Below, piece by piece: positions 17,322-27,377 of a stretch of DNA of 64,000 nt. The stretch's first letter is position 1, and every line of letters begins with the position of its first letter. The notes under the pieces were generated by a model that saw only the letters and a program-made list of their open reading frames with translations, was not told where the DNA came from and ran no database searches. The position numbers and the translations under genes are program-made. The DNA comes from DATFTF01 sp963825175 (GTDB lineage Bacteria > Acidobacteriota > Thermoanaerobaculia > UBA5066 > Gp7-AA6), in assembly GCA_963825175.1 (NCBI GenBank), contig CAWGSA010000001.1, forward strand, positions 806,001-870,000. The letters are read 5' to 3'.

Positions 17322-20300
17322 ATGAGAAGGGGACATCCCGGGCGCGTCGCTGGCATTGTCGCCGCGTGGGCGGTCGGAGTCGCCGCGCTCGCGTCCGCGC
17401 AGGTCTACGAGGTCGTTCACGCCTTCTCCGTTCCGCCGTCGGTCCCCGCGACCGGACTCGTGCAGGGAACCGACGGCAGTTTCTATGGCACGACGAAGGG
17501 CGGCGGAGGCAACGGTGGCGGAACGGTCTTCAAGATCGACTCTTTGGGAACCCTGACCGTGCTTCACACATTTTCCGGCGGCGACGGATCTCAACCGCTC
17601 GGGAGCCTCATCCAGGCCAGCGACACTCGTTTCTACGGCACGACCAGCCAGGGCGGAGCCAGTGGCAACGGCACCGTTTTCAAGATCGACGCCTCCGGCA
17701 ACTTCACGACCCTTCACAACTTCGCCGGAAACGACGGCGCAAACCCTGCCGGCAGCCTGGTCCAGGGCACGGACGGAAACTTCTACGGAACGACCGAGTA
17801 CGGGGGCAGCGGGTTTTTCAATATCGGCACCGTCTTCAAGATGACCGCCTCGGGCTCCGTGACGACGCTCCATACCTTCACCGGACCCGACGGCGCGCTG
17901 CCCGTGGCCGGCCTGGTCCAGGGCACCGACGGGAAGTTCTACGGAACGACCTCGACCGGCGGCAGCGTCGTGGGCACCGTGTTCCAGATCGATTCCAGCG
18001 GAACCTTCGCCACGCTCCGCCTGTTCACCGGCCCCGACGGCGCGCAGCCGTCCGCCCGCCTCATCCAGGCAACCGATCAGAAGTTCTACGGAACGACGTA
18101 CGGCGGCGGCGACAACAGCGATGGAACGGTCTTTCGGATCGATTCGGCCGGGACCTTCGCGACGCTCCACAGCTTCACCGGCAACGACGGCAACGCCTGC
18201 CTGGCCGGGCTGGTCCAGGCAGCGGACGGAAAATTCTATGGCACGACCGAGGCCGGTGGGCCGACCGGCCACGGCAACGCGTTTCGAATCGACACCGCCG
18301 GCAATCTCACGTCGCTCCACGACTTCTCGGGAGGAAGCGACGGATCGCAGCCCATCGCGAACCTCATCCAGACCTCGGACACGAACTTCTATGGAACCAG
18401 CCAGGGCGGCGGCGCCAATGACGGAGGGACCGTCTTTCGAATGACCTCGGCCGGTGCCGTCACGACGCTGCACGATCTCGGCGGCACGGGAAACGGTTAC
18501 GAACCAGAGGCCGGCGTCGTCCGCACGAGCGACGGTACGTTGTACGGAACGACGTACCGGGGAGGGTCGAGCAACCTCGGCACGGTCTTCAAGATCGACT
18601 CCGCCGGGAATACGACCGTTCTCCACAACTTCGCCGGGGTCGCCGCCTCCGACGGCTCCAACCCCCAGGGCGGACTGGTCCACGCCACCGACGGAAAGTT
18701 CTATGGAACGACCGTCAACGGCGGAACCCACGACCTCGGAAGCGTCTTTCGCATCGATACCTCGGGCACCCTGACGACGCTTCACAGCTTCGCCGACTCT
18801 GACGGCACCGGACCGATCGCGGGCCTGATCCAGGGCACCGACGGCAAGCTCTACGGAACGACCCAGTACGGCGGCACCAACAACCTCGGCACCATCTTCC
18901 GGATCGATACGTCCGGAACCTTCGCGTCGCTCCATAGCCTCGCCGGCAGCGAAGGCGCCTATCCCGCGGCAACCCTCCTCCAGGCCGCCGACGGCAACTT
19001 CTACGGCACGACCTGGGCCGGCGGCGACAACTCTCAGGGCAACGTCTTCAAGATGACGACGGCCCTCGTCGTGACCTCCCTGTACAACTTCACGGGCGCC
19101 GACGACGGGAACTTTCCCTTCGGCAGCCTCGTCCAAAGCGGCAGCAACTTCTACGGCACGACGCGCAACGCCGGCGCCAACGGAGACGGCACGGTCTTCG
19201 AGCTCTCCTCCTCCGGCTCCCTGACGACGCTCCACCCATTCGGCGGCGGCGACGGCGCCGGGCCGCTGGCCGGCCTCATCAAAGCGACCGACGGAAACTT
19301 CTATGGAACGACCTACAGCGGCGGCTCCGGCGGCAAAGGCACGGTCTTCCAGATGACCCCGTCCGGCACCCTGACGACGCTCCATGATTTTTCGGGCTCC
19401 GACGGCAACGGCGCCGCGTCGAGCCTCATCCAGGGTTCCGATGGGCTCTTCTATGGAACCACCAACCAGGGCGGAGCGGGCGCGGCGGGGGTGGTCTATC
19501 GCCTCTCGGTGTGCACGCCGCCGCCGGCGCCGACGGCGGGCAACGACGGACCGATCTGCGCGGGGCAGACGCTGCATCTGACCGCCTCGGCCGTCGCCGG
19601 CGCAACGTATAGTTGGACCGGCCCCAACGGATTCACCTCCAGCCTTCAGAACCCGTCGATTGCGAGCGCGACCGCCGCGGCCTCCGGTCTCTACAGCGTG
19701 ACGGTCACCGTCGGAGGCTGCACGTCGGCCCCGGGGACAACGAACGCGACGGTCAACCCGCTGCCCTCCGCGGTGATCACGGCGCCGACCTCGATCTGCC
19801 CCAACTCCACCGGCTTGATCGCCTCGGTCCCCGACGCCGGACCCGGCGCGACGTACACCTGGTCGATCACGAACGGGACGATCACCGCCGGCGCCGGAAC
19901 GCGCCAGATCACCTTCTCCGTCTCGACGACGACGCCGGCCGGTCTGGGAGTCATCGTCACCAGCGCCCAGGGCTGCTCCTCCAACGGGTCCGTCTCCATC
20001 CCGGTGGGCGGAGCCTGCCAGCAGAGCTTCCACACGCTGACGCCCTGCCGCGTGCTGGACACGCGCCAGCCCACGGGCCCGTACGGAGGACCGTCCCTTT
20101 CCGCCGCGACGAGCCGGACCTTCGTCTTTCAGGGACAGTGCGCGATTCCGGCGGGCGCGAAATCCATCTCGCTCAACGTCACCGCCGTCAACCCGACGAC
20201 CGGGCCCGGATTCCTGACGCTCTATCCCGGAGGCACGAGCCGGCCCGTCGTCTCGACCATCAACTACAACTCCGGCAAGATCCGCGCGAACAACGCCATT

Positions 20301-20396
20301 GTGACCCTGGGCGCCGCCGGAAACATCGCGATTTACTGCGGCCAAGGCAGCGGCACAGCCGACGTCGTGGTCGACGTCAACGGGTACTTCCAGTAA
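17322..20396 (+). CDS. Secreted GloVer-repeat protein with Ig-like and C-terminal LDTR domains
   Basis: A 1024-residue secreted protein. The start at 17322 places a signal peptide (IVAAWAVGVAALASAQV) at the N-terminus. Fourteen ~50-residue repeats of the TIGR03803 (Gloeo_Verruco) type follow, each with a [GS]L[IV]Q-x-DG-x-FYGTT-x-GG core and GTVF[KR]ID-x-SG-x4-LH-x-F, giving probable beta-propellers. Two Ig-like segments (GNDGPICAGQTLHLTAS; TYTWSITNGTITAGAG) come next, then the LDTR domain: LTPCRVLDTR, CAIPAGAKS, IYCGQGSG and DVNGYFQ at the very end. The Ig plus LDTR tail is shared with the next gene. It is probably exported and surface-attached, and the ligand is unknown. Confidence 0.88.
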   Translation: MRRGHPGRVAGIVAAWAVGVAALASAQVYEVVHAFSVPPSVPATGLVQGTDGSFYGTTKGGGGNGGGTVFKIDSLGTLTVLHTFSGGDGSQPLGSLIQASDTRFYGTTSQGGASGNGTVFKIDASGNFTTLHNFAGNDGANPAGSLVQGTDGNFYGTTEYGGSGFFNIGTVFKMTASGSVTTLHTFTGPDGALPVAGLVQGTDGKFYGTTSTGGSVVGTVFQIDSSGTFATLRLFTGPDGAQPSARLIQATDQKFYGTTYGGGDNSDGTVFRIDSAGTFATLHSFTGNDGNACLAGLVQAADGKFYGTTEAGGPTGHGNAFRIDTAGNLTSLHDFSGGSDGSQPIANLIQTSDTNFYGTSQGGGANDGGTVFRMTSAGAVTTLHDLGGTGNGYEPEAGVVRTSDGTLYGTTYRGGSSNLGTVFKIDSAGNTTVLHNFAGVAASDGSNPQGGLVHATDGKFYGTTVNGGTHDLGSVFRIDTSGTLTTLHSFADSDGTGPIAGLIQGTDGKLYGTTQYGGTNNLGTIFRIDTSGTFASLHSLAGSEGAYPAATLLQAADGNFYGTTWAGGDNSQGNVFKMTTALVVTSLYNFTGADDGNFPFGSLVQSGSNFYGTTRNAGANGDGTVFELSSSGSLTTLHPFGGGDGAGPLAGLIKATDGNFYGTTYSGGSGGKGTVFQMTPSGTLTTLHDFSGSDGNGAASSLIQGSDGLFYGTTNQGGAGAAGVVYRLSVCTPPPAPTAGNDGPICAGQTLHLTASAVAGATYSWTGPNGFTSSLQNPSIASATAAASGLYSVTVTVGGCTSAPGTTNATVNPLPSAVITAPTSICPNSTGLIASVPDAGPGATYTWSITNGTITAGAGTRQITFSVSTTTPAGLGVIVTSAQGCSSNGSVSIPVGGACQQSFHTLTPCRVLDTRQPTGPYGGPSLSAATSRTFVFQGQCAIPAGAKSISLNVTAVNPTTGPGFLTLYPGGTSRPVVSTINYNSGKIRANNAIVTLGAAGNIAIYCGQGSGTADVVVDVNGYFQ

Positions 20397-20716
20397 GGGG
20401 CCATCGGAATCGCGCTCTGCCGGAGAAACCCGGGCACTTCGCCGGAAGGCGCACGAAATCCAACCGGCCGAGACGTCGAGGGGCGGCCTCCGCTCTTCTC
20501 TTTGGGGGGACCTTGCGGTTGAGCCGATAGAGACCTAGGATTGCTGAAAATCAGCTTCACGATGAAGAGAGGCAAGGCTCCAAACCGTCTTTACAGCCGG
20601 ATCCCTCCCTCCACGACTTCGAGCTGCCCTTCGAGACGAGGCCTCCGATGCAACCCTTCTTCGAAGGGGAGCTTGGTCCCCCTTGCTCTCGGAAGACTGC
20701 GATGACGGAGGGGACG

Positions 20717-23700
20717 ATGTCCTGCGGCGCACTGGCTTCTTTCTTGCTGTTCGCAATTCCGCAGGCGGCGTCGGCCGCTCTCCAGTGCTCCCCCTGCAGC
20801 CAGCCCTCGTTCGGTCCCGCCTCCAGCGCATTCACGACGCGGTTCGACGGTGACTCGTCCTCCAACGGCGCGGCCTCGACGTTCGTCGCGGTCGGCGACT
20901 TCAACAACGACGGGATTCCCGATCTCGCCGTCGACGGAGGACTCCTATTGATTTACATCGGAACTGGAAGCGGGTCTTATCACCCACCCATCTCGCTACC
21001 CTACTCCGACCCGCGTGCGATCGCAGTCGGCGATTTCAACGGCGACGGAAACCTCGATTTGGCGATCGGCTCCTCAGGAGGCATCATCCTTCTTGGAGAT
21101 GGCAAGGGCGGATTCTCGACCAGCCAGAAGCCAGTCGGCTTCGGAGCCGAGTACATCGCGGTTGGCGATTTCGACGGCGACGGGATTTTGGATCTCGCGA
21201 CTGCTGACTACTTCGGAAACGAGCTGAGGCTGTACCACGGGACTGGCGACGGAAACTTTTCACTCATGCAGATGATTCCCGTTGGGTCAGGAACCAACTC
21301 CTTCTACGACCTTGTTCCTCGAGTTGCGGACTTCAACCACGATGGAATCGACGACCTCGCTGTCGCAAGCACTGGCGATGGAAAGATCGGGATCCTGCTT
21401 GGCCGCTTGGGCGGAGGGTTGACGGTCTCCTATGCGCCGTCCACGGCCGCACTCGGCGGAGATCTCCGCATCGGCGATTTCGACGGTGACGGCATTGCCG
21501 ACATCCTCGCGGAAGGGTCGGATCGCTTCGGAGGCCCGAAGTCGCTCACAGTTTTTGTTGGGAACGGGGACGGCACGTTTCATGACGGAGGTTCTTTCTT
21601 CGCCGGGTATTCGATCCTTTTCGAGACCGGGGATTTCAACGGAGACGGCAAACGCGATATTGCGATCATCAAGAGTTATGACTCCGACAGCCAAGACTAT
21701 GGGCTATTCGTCTATCCCGGTATCGGAGACGGCACATTCGGAGCCCCTATCTCGACACTGACGTTCGGGCCCCAGGGTCGCATGTTCACCGTTGCCGATG
21801 TGAACCTGGACGGAAAGCTCGATCTCGTCGTCCCGACCTCGAGTGGCGAAACGGTTCAGGTTCTGCTCGGAAGCGGAAACGGCCACTTCGAGGAATCGCC
21901 GCGATTCTCGGCAGGCGTGCAGTACCTGCAGGGAATCGCGGCGGCCGACTTCAACAACGACGGCATCCCGGATGTCGTGGTCACTGGCTTTCTCAATGGC
22001 CAGGTCGGCGTTCTACTGGGAACTGGTGCAGGTGGATTTGAAAGTCCTCGCATCGCCAGCGTTCCGGTCGACGGCGGCGTCGTGACGGCGGATTTCAACA
22101 ACGACGGCAAAATGGACGTTGCCGTCTCAGACGGATTTGACGATCTGTTCGTCCTGCTCGGGAGTGGAGACGGCAATCTCGGTTCGCCAATCCGCACGGA
22201 AAAAGATCACGGACAGGCAACACTGGCCGTTGGCGACTTCGACGGAGATGGGAAGCAGGACATCGTCGTAGCCCTTGGGAAAGTGGTTCTCTTCCGAGGA
22301 AGGGGCGACGGAACGTTCGAGCTTCCATCAACGATTACGACGCTCGTGCCGTCCGGCATTGCCGTCGGCGACGTCAATGGAGACGGCCTGGCCGATATTG
22401 TGTTGACGGTCTCTGCGTTCTCCGGTTCGACGCTCCAGGTTCTTCTGGGGCATGGCGATGGAACTTTTTCGGATCCCGTCGTGACGACTCTCGATGACGA
22501 TGCAAGCGCGGTGGCTTTGGGCGACATGAACGACGACGGCAAAGTGGACGTCGTTCTCGTCTATCCATACCTGAATTCGGTCGGTGTCCTCCTGGGCGAT
22601 GGTTCAGGGTCTTTCCAATCGTCACTTCGGGCGGAAACGAATGGATACTACAGGACCCTTTCGCTGACCGACATCAATGGCGACGGATTCCTCGACGTCG
22701 TGATCACGTCGCAGGACAATGCCGCGATCCTGCCCGGAAAGGGTGACGGCCACCTGGGTCGCGGACACCTTTTCGGAATGCCTGGAACGCCGATGGGGGC
22801 GGCGGTCGGAAGCTTCGACACCGGAGGTCAAGTCGATGTGGTCGTCGGCTGTCAAGGAACCGTCTATACGCCGCCCGATTTTATCGCGCTCCTTTCGAAT
22901 ACCTCTTGCCATCCTCGCCGGATGGCGCTTACGTCAGAAGAAAACGGCTGCATACCGCCCGCGACGGCATTCCCGTCCCAGCCCATTCTCCAAATCCTCG
23001 ACGACGGAGACAACGTCATCACTTGCGCGGGAGGGTCCGTTTCGGCGTCGATCTTACCGGGATCCGGAACGTCAGGCGCAATTTTGGGCGGGTCGACCTC
23101 CAGTCCCGTGGCGAACGGAATGGCGGCTTTCATCGACCTCTCGATTGACCGAGCCGGTGCCGGCTATCAGCTCGAGTTTCATCATCCGGCTGCCTCGACG
23201 ACACGAACGGTCCCCTTTTCGGTCGGGAATTCTCCGGCGCCTCCTGTGGCCGGCAACAATGGACCCATCTGCGCCGGGCAGACCCTTCAACTGACGGCCT
23301 CGATGGTCGTCGGAGCGACCTATACGTGGAAGGGGCCAAACGGCTTTATCTACAAGAAGCAAAACCCTTCGATCTCCGATGTCACGACAGCAGCATCTGG
23401 GGATTACAGCGTCACCGTCGACGTCGCAGGCTGCGCGTCGGCACCGGCGACTACGACCGTGGTCGTGCATCCGCTGCCTTCTTCTGCTCTGACTCGGCCA
23501 GCAGCCGTCTGCCCGGGCTCCGACGGCAACGTTGCATCGGTGCCGGACGCCGGGGCAGGGGCCACTTATGTCTGGTCGGTCACCAACGGAACCATCACGA
23601 CGCGGGCCGACGGAAGCTCGATCGGTTTCGCCGCCGGCCGCTTCGGGCCGATCACGGTTTCCGTCACGGTCACCGACGCCAACGGCTGTTCCTCGAGCAG

Positions 23701-24109
23701 CAGCGCCGTGGTGCTCATCAACCAGGCGTGTCCGATGGTCTTTTACACGGTCGTCCCGTGTCGCCTGATCGACACGCGCCGCGCACCGGGACCCAACGGG
23801 GGGCCGTCCCTCCAGTCGGAGACCGAGCGCACGTTCATCCTGGCCGGCAGCTGCGGGATTCCCGCCGACGCCACCGCGTTCTCCGTCAACGTCGCGGTCG
23901 TCCAGCCCACGGCGGGGCCGGGATTCCTGACGGCCTATCCGGGAGGGACACCGCGCCCGCAGGTCGCGACGATCAACTACCGCGCGGGGCAGATCCGGGC
24001 CAACAACGCGATCGTCAACCTGGGCAATGCGGGCGACGTGACCATCTACTGCGCTCAAGGCAGCGGCACGGTGGACGTGGTGGTCGACGTCAACGGATAT
24101 TTCCGTTAA
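20717..24109 (+). CDS. Secreted FG-GAP/VCBS repeat protein with Ig-like and LDTR tail
   Basis: A 1130-residue secreted protein. The ATG at 20717 has GGAGG six bases upstream and starts MSCGALASFLLFAIPQAASA, a signal peptide. Thirteen calcium-loop repeats of the form GDF[ND]-x-DG-x-x-D[LIV] run from about residue 60 to 700, enough for two integrin-like beta-propellers. After a spacer with a Cys-rich segment come the same Ig-like modules as in the preceding protein (GNNGPICAGQTLQLTAS) and the LDTR domain (VVPCRLIDTR, CGIPADATA, IYCAQGSG, DVNGYFR). Third-position GC in the repeat region looks lower than in neighbouring genes, which may mean separate acquisition. An adhesion or binding role is inferred only. 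Confidence 0.88.
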   Translation: MSCGALASFLLFAIPQAASAALQCSPCSQPSFGPASSAFTTRFDGDSSSNGAASTFVAVGDFNNDGIPDLAVDGGLLLIYIGTGSGSYHPPISLPYSDPRAIAVGDFNGDGNLDLAIGSSGGIILLGDGKGGFSTSQKPVGFGAEYIAVGDFDGDGILDLATADYFGNELRLYHGTGDGNFSLMQMIPVGSGTNSFYDLVPRVADFNHDGIDDLAVASTGDGKIGILLGRLGGGLTVSYAPSTAALGGDLRIGDFDGDGIADILAEGSDRFGGPKSLTVFVGNGDGTFHDGGSFFAGYSILFETGDFNGDGKRDIAIIKSYDSDSQDYGLFVYPGIGDGTFGAPISTLTFGPQGRMFTVADVNLDGKLDLVVPTSSGETVQVLLGSGNGHFEESPRFSAGVQYLQGIAAADFNNDGIPDVVVTGFLNGQVGVLLGTGAGGFESPRIASVPVDGGVVTADFNNDGKMDVAVSDGFDDLFVLLGSGDGNLGSPIRTEKDHGQATLAVGDFDGDGKQDIVVALGKVVLFRGRGDGTFELPSTITTLVPSGIAVGDVNGDGLADIVLTVSAFSGSTLQVLLGHGDGTFSDPVVTTLDDDASAVALGDMNDDGKVDVVLVYPYLNSVGVLLGDGSGSFQSSLRAETNGYYRTLSLTDINGDGFLDVVITSQDNAAILPGKGDGHLGRGHLFGMPGTPMGAAVGSFDTGGQVDVVVGCQGTVYTPPDFIALLSNTSCHPRRMALTSEENGCIPPATAFPSQPILQILDDGDNVITCAGGSVSASILPGSGTSGAILGGSTSSPVANGMAAFIDLSIDRAGAGYQLEFHHPAASTTRTVPFSVGNSPAPPVAGNNGPICAGQTLQLTASMVVGATYTWKGPNGFIYKKQNPSISDVTTAASGDYSVTVDVAGCASAPATTTVVVHPLPSSALTRPAAVCPGSDGNVASVPDAGAGATYVWSVTNGTITTRADGSSIGFAAGRFGPITVSVTVTDANGCSSSSSAVVLINQACPMVFYTVVPCRLIDTRRAPGPNGGPSLQSETERTFILAGSCGIPADATAFSVNVAVVQPTAGPGFLTAYPGGTPRPQVATINYRAGQIRANNAIVNLGNAGDVTIYCAQGSGTVDVVVDVNGYFR

Positions 24110-24129
24110 GTCCCTGTCGGCGATTTCGG

Positions 24130-25164
24130 TCAGGTCTTGACTCCCCGGCGGGCCGGCGAGCGGCCCCGGCGAGTGACCTGATCCATCGTGCACTGCTTCG
24201 GCGCCTTGTCCGGGCGCCAGCGCAGGAACTTCGTGCCGTGCCGGAAGCGGCCCTGCGAGAAGTGGTCGTACTCGATTTCCACCACGAGCCTGGAGGCGAG
24301 GGGCTGCCACTCTGCCGACCGTTCGGTCGACCAGCGCGAGGGACCTCCCGGGGCGCGGCCGGTGAAGCCCGGCCGCTCTCGCAGAGCCTCGAGCTTCGGC
24401 GTCAGCTCCTCGCGCTGGCCGGCGGTCAGGCCCGAGCAGAAACCGACGTGGTCGAGCCGGCCCTCGTCATCGTAGAGACCCAGAAGGAGCGAGCCGACGA
24501 CCTTCCCTCGCGAGGCGTAGCGGAACCCGCCCACCACGCAGTCGGCCGTCCTGTGGAGCTTCACCTTGCGCATCGCCCGCTCGCCGGAGCGGTAAGGCTC
24601 GTCCAGCCGCTTGGCCACGATGCCGTCCAACGCCACGCCCGCCGCGTCGAGCCACTTGCGGGCCGCGGCGAGATCGCTCGTCGCCGGAGAGAGCTCGACG
24701 CCCTTCAGCCCCGCGAAGAACTTCCTCGCGAAGGCCTCCAGCCGGGATCGGCGCTTCTCCAGGGGCTCGGCCACGAGCGAGCGGCCCTTCTCGTCGGCCA
24801 GGAGATCGAAGGCGATGAAGACCGCCGGTCGTTCCGCGGCCAGCTTCCGAACGCGGCTCTCCGCGGGATGAATCCGCAGGAGGAGGTCGTCGAAGGAAAG
24901 CGCCCCATCGACGGGGATGACGATCTCTCCGTCCAGCACGAAGCGCTGCGCCCGAAGGCCCGAGAACAGGGCGACTAACTCCGGGAAGTAGCGCGCCAGC
25001 GGCTGCCCCGATTTCGACTGGAGCTCCACGGATTCGCCGTCGCGGAAGATCAGACATCGAAACCCGTCCCACTTCGGCTCGTATTGCCAGCCCCCGCCGG
25101 CCGGGATGTCGGCGATGTTCTCCGCCTCCATCGGCGGAAAGGGCGGAGCGATCGGCAGGGTCAA
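24130..25164 (-). CDS. ATP-dependent DNA ligase (LigC/LigD-ligase type)
   Basis: A 344-residue ligase with the adenylation core. The active lysine is in YEPKWDGFRCL near residue 30, followed by SKSGQPLARYFPEL, LDGEIVIP (motif III), FIAFDLLA (motif IIIa), LDGIVAKRLDEPYRSGERA (motif IV) and KVKLHRTADCVVGG (motif V), then an OB fold ending RWRPDKAPKQC. The start is a TTG overlapping the TGA of the LigD polymerase gene (TTGA at 25161-25164), with GGAG upstream. This is separated rather than fused LigD architecture. It seals nicks and would join ends with the polymerase next to it. No Ku gene is in the window. Confidence 0.9.
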   Translation of the reverse strand: MTLPIAPPFPPMEAENIADIPAGGGWQYEPKWDGFRCLIFRDGESVELQSKSGQPLARYFPELVALFSGLRAQRFVLDGEIVIPVDGALSFDDLLLRIHPAESRVRKLAAERPAVFIAFDLLADEKGRSLVAEPLEKRRSRLEAFARKFFAGLKGVELSPATSDLAAARKWLDAAGVALDGIVAKRLDEPYRSGERAMRKVKLHRTADCVVGGFRYASRGKVVGSLLLGLYDDEGRLDHVGFCSGLTAGQREELTPKLEALRERPGFTGRAPGGPSRWSTERSAEWQPLASRLVVEIEYDHFSQGRFRHGTKFLRWRPDKAPKQCTMDQVTRRGRSPARRGVKT

Positions 25165-26167
25165 AAGAATTTCTCCAAAGCGAACCGACCCGTCCGCGCG
25201 AGCAGCGGCTGCCACAGGTCGCCGAGCTTCTTCACTCGGGCCGGCACATTGGCCACCGTGAAGTCGGCGATCGCGACACCCTTCTCGAACCTCGCTCCAC
25301 GAGACCGGCGTCGAGACTGCCGCCTTCGGCGTCGGGCGCACGGAGTAGATCGACGCGAGCGTGCGGCCCCAGGCGTTCTGGTTGTAGTCGACGAGGACAC
25401 GGCCGTGCGGGCGCTTGGCGATCTTGTACTCCGCCGTGACCAGCTTGGGCTCGCGCGCCTCCATCGCGCGGGCGAACTCCTTGGCGAAGGTCCAGACCTG
25501 CTTCTGCGTCGGGCCGCGCACGATCGGCACGTAGACGTGGATGCCCTTGGAGCCGGTGGTCTTGGCGAGATTGGGCATCTCCAGCGCATCGAGCGATTCG
25601 TGCACGAGGAGCGCCGTGTCCCGGACCTTTTCGAAATCCGCTCCGGGACCCGGGTCGAGATCGAAGTGGAGGTAGTCGGGCCGGTCAACGTCGTCGCAGC
25701 GCGCGTACCACTGGTTCAGGTCGATGCAGCCGAGGTTGACCACCCAGAGGAGCGAGGCCAGGTCCTGCACCATCGGAAAGTCGATCACGTTGCCCGAGGA
25801 GTGCTCGATCGAGCAGAGATCGATCCAGTCCGGGCGCGGCGAGGGCGCCCGCTTCATGAAGAAGAAGTCTCCCGCGGCGCCGTTGGGATAGCGCTTCATC
25901 ACCATGGCCCGGTCCGCGCAGGTGCGGCAGGAGGGCCCCGGAGACGTCGGCGTAGTACTGGAGAAGATCCCGCTTGGTGAGATGGAGCTCCTGCCAGAAG
26001 ACCTTTCCGAGATTCGTGAGGTGCACGGTCCGCTCTCCGAGCCGGACGTCGAGCTGCTCGGCGTCGGAGGGCAAGCGGACGCCTCCGGCGGATTTGGGCG
26101 AGGGACGGCCCGCGGCGGCGTGCCGGCGCGCGGGATGGTAGTCCCGCGTCGCCTTCTCGTCGGTCAT
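25161..26167 (-). CDS. LigD-type primase-polymerase, two frameshifts
   Basis: The archaeo-eukaryotic primase-type polymerase domain of LigD, about 330 residues if two single-base shifts are corrected. The N-terminus (MTDEKATRDYHPARRH...) contains LTNLGKVFWQELHLTKRDLL. The frame breaks near 25920, where one G too many in CGCGGACC splits HLRDRAMVMKRYPNG, and again near 25280. Between them are HFDLDPGPGADFEKVRD (metal-binding DxD), TTGSKGIHVYVPI and RTLASIYSVRPTPKAAVSTP. The end reads GVAIADFTVANVPARVKKLGDLW. It adds nucleotides at double-strand breaks during end joining. Start and stop overlap both neighbours by four bases. Confidence 0.85.
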
Positions 26168-26802
26168 CCGACGGAGTCCCGGCGCGGAAGCGGCGGAAGC
26201 TTCGGGCGGCCGCGACTCCGTGGCGGATCGCCCCAGCGACCGGAGACGTAGTCGAGCTCGCGTCCCTCCCGCGCGCAGCGCAGCATCAGACCGCCCCGGC
26301 TCATGTCGCCCCGGCCGACGAAGTCGCCGGGAAAGAGGAGCCGATCTCCGATCACGCCGAGGAGGACGTCCACGTACTTGCCCGTCGCGATCGAGCCCAG
26401 GAGCACGAATTCCGTTTCCGGTCCGGCCCGCTCGGCGAGCTCCCGCGCATCGCGCGCCAGAGGCCGCCGGTAGCGGAGCTCGTCCGCGTCGATCGAAATG
26501 CGCGACCATCGGCGCATCCGCGTGGCGGTCGCCGCTTCGTACGCGGGGAGCAGCCCCTCGCCCGCCGTGATCACCAGGACGCCGGGCAGACCCTCCGGCG
26601 GGCGCGCGAAGGCATGCGCGTAGGCGTGCTTGCCGCGGAAATACAGGCCCGAAAGAAAGGAAAACACTTCGCCCACCGGAGCCCCGCGCGGCTTACGCAG
26701 GCGAAGCGCGAGCTCGAAGCGCGCGCGCGGCGAGAGAATCTGCCGCGCCCGCAGCCCCGAGCAGCTGGCCGGTGAGAGCAGGAAGATCCGCGAGGCTGCC
26801 AC
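26164..26802 (-). CDS. Conserved-looking hypothetical protein coupled to LigD polymerase
   Basis: A 212-residue protein without signal or membrane segments. Stretches that look conserved are MAASRIFLLSPASCSGLRA, GEVFSFLSGLYFRGKHAYA, LLGSIATGKYVDVLLGV and FVGRGDMSRGGLMLRC. The stop codon overlaps the start of the LigD-polymerase gene by ATGA, making it the first gene of a three-gene cluster with polymerase and ligase. I recognise the pattern as a recurring uncharacterised protein but cannot name a domain. A link to DNA repair is suggested by context only. Confidence 0.7.
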   Translation of the reverse strand: MAASRIFLLSPASCSGLRARQILSPRARFELALRLRKPRGAPVGEVFSFLSGLYFRGKHAYAHAFARPPEGLPGVLVITAGEGLLPAYEAATATRMRRWSRISIDADELRYRRPLARDARELAERAGPETEFVLLGSIATGKYVDVLLGVIGDRLLFPGDFVGRGDMSRGGLMLRCAREGRELDYVSGRWGDPPRSRGRPKLPPLPRRDSVG

Positions 26803-26875
26803 GGCTCAAGCTTACGCAACAAGCCAGCCCGATTTGATAGGCTCTTTTCGAAAGACCCCAGTCGTGGAGGAGACC

Positions 26876-27361
26876 ATGAAGACTTCGCGGATTCTCGGGA
26901 TCGCCCTGCTCGTCCTGTGTCCGGCTCTCTCGATCGCCGAGGACGCCTCCAACCCCGCCTGGGAAAAACTGAAATCCCTCGCGGGCAACTGGGAGGGCGT
27001 CGCCAACGGGAAGACCCAGGTCTCCTACAAGCTCGTGTCCAACGGCACGGCGCTCATGGAGACGATCACCGGGCCGGACGCGTCGGAAATGGTGACGGTC
27101 TATCACCCCGACGGAAAGAACATCCTCATGACCCATTACTGCTCGATGGGCAATCAGCCGCGGATGCGGGCGAGCACGCTTTCCGATGGCAAGCTGGCGT
27201 TCCAGTACGTGGACGCCGCGAATCTGTCCTCCCCCGACGCGCCGCACATGTCGGGCCTGGTCCTGACCTTCACCGACGCCGATCATTTCGGAGCGGACTG
27301 GAGCTACAAGACGGGCGCGAAGGAGGAGGTCGGGCACTTCGCCTACGCGCGAAAGAAGTAG
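26876..27361 (+). CDS. Secreted hypothetical protein, lipocalin/DUF1579-like
   Basis: A 161-residue protein with a clean signal peptide (MKTSRILGIALLVLCPALSIAE) and GGAGGAG just before the ATG. The mature part begins WEKLKSLAGNWEGVANG. The core LAGNWEG with alternating short beta strands (VSYKLVSNGTALMETI, MVTVYHPDGKNILMTHYC) is typical of small secreted beta-barrel proteins of the DUF1579 or heme-protein nitrobindin-like type. The ligand is unknown. It is convergent with the next gene. A 7-bp inverted repeat (AAGTAGA/TCTACTT) joins the two stop regions. Confidence 0.75.
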   Translation: MKTSRILGIALLVLCPALSIAEDASNPAWEKLKSLAGNWEGVANGKTQVSYKLVSNGTALMETITGPDASEMVTVYHPDGKNILMTHYCSMGNQPRMRASTLSDGKLAFQYVDAANLSSPDAPHMSGLVLTFTDADHFGADWSYKTGAKEEVGHFAYARKK

Positions 27362-27377
27362 AAGCCTCCCCGAAAAT

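Noticed and set aside
17283..20345. A 1020-codon open frame antisense to the GloVer-repeat gene
   Set aside because: Arg/Gly/Val-rich shadow created by the repetitive coding sequence. No ribosome site or recognisable domain.
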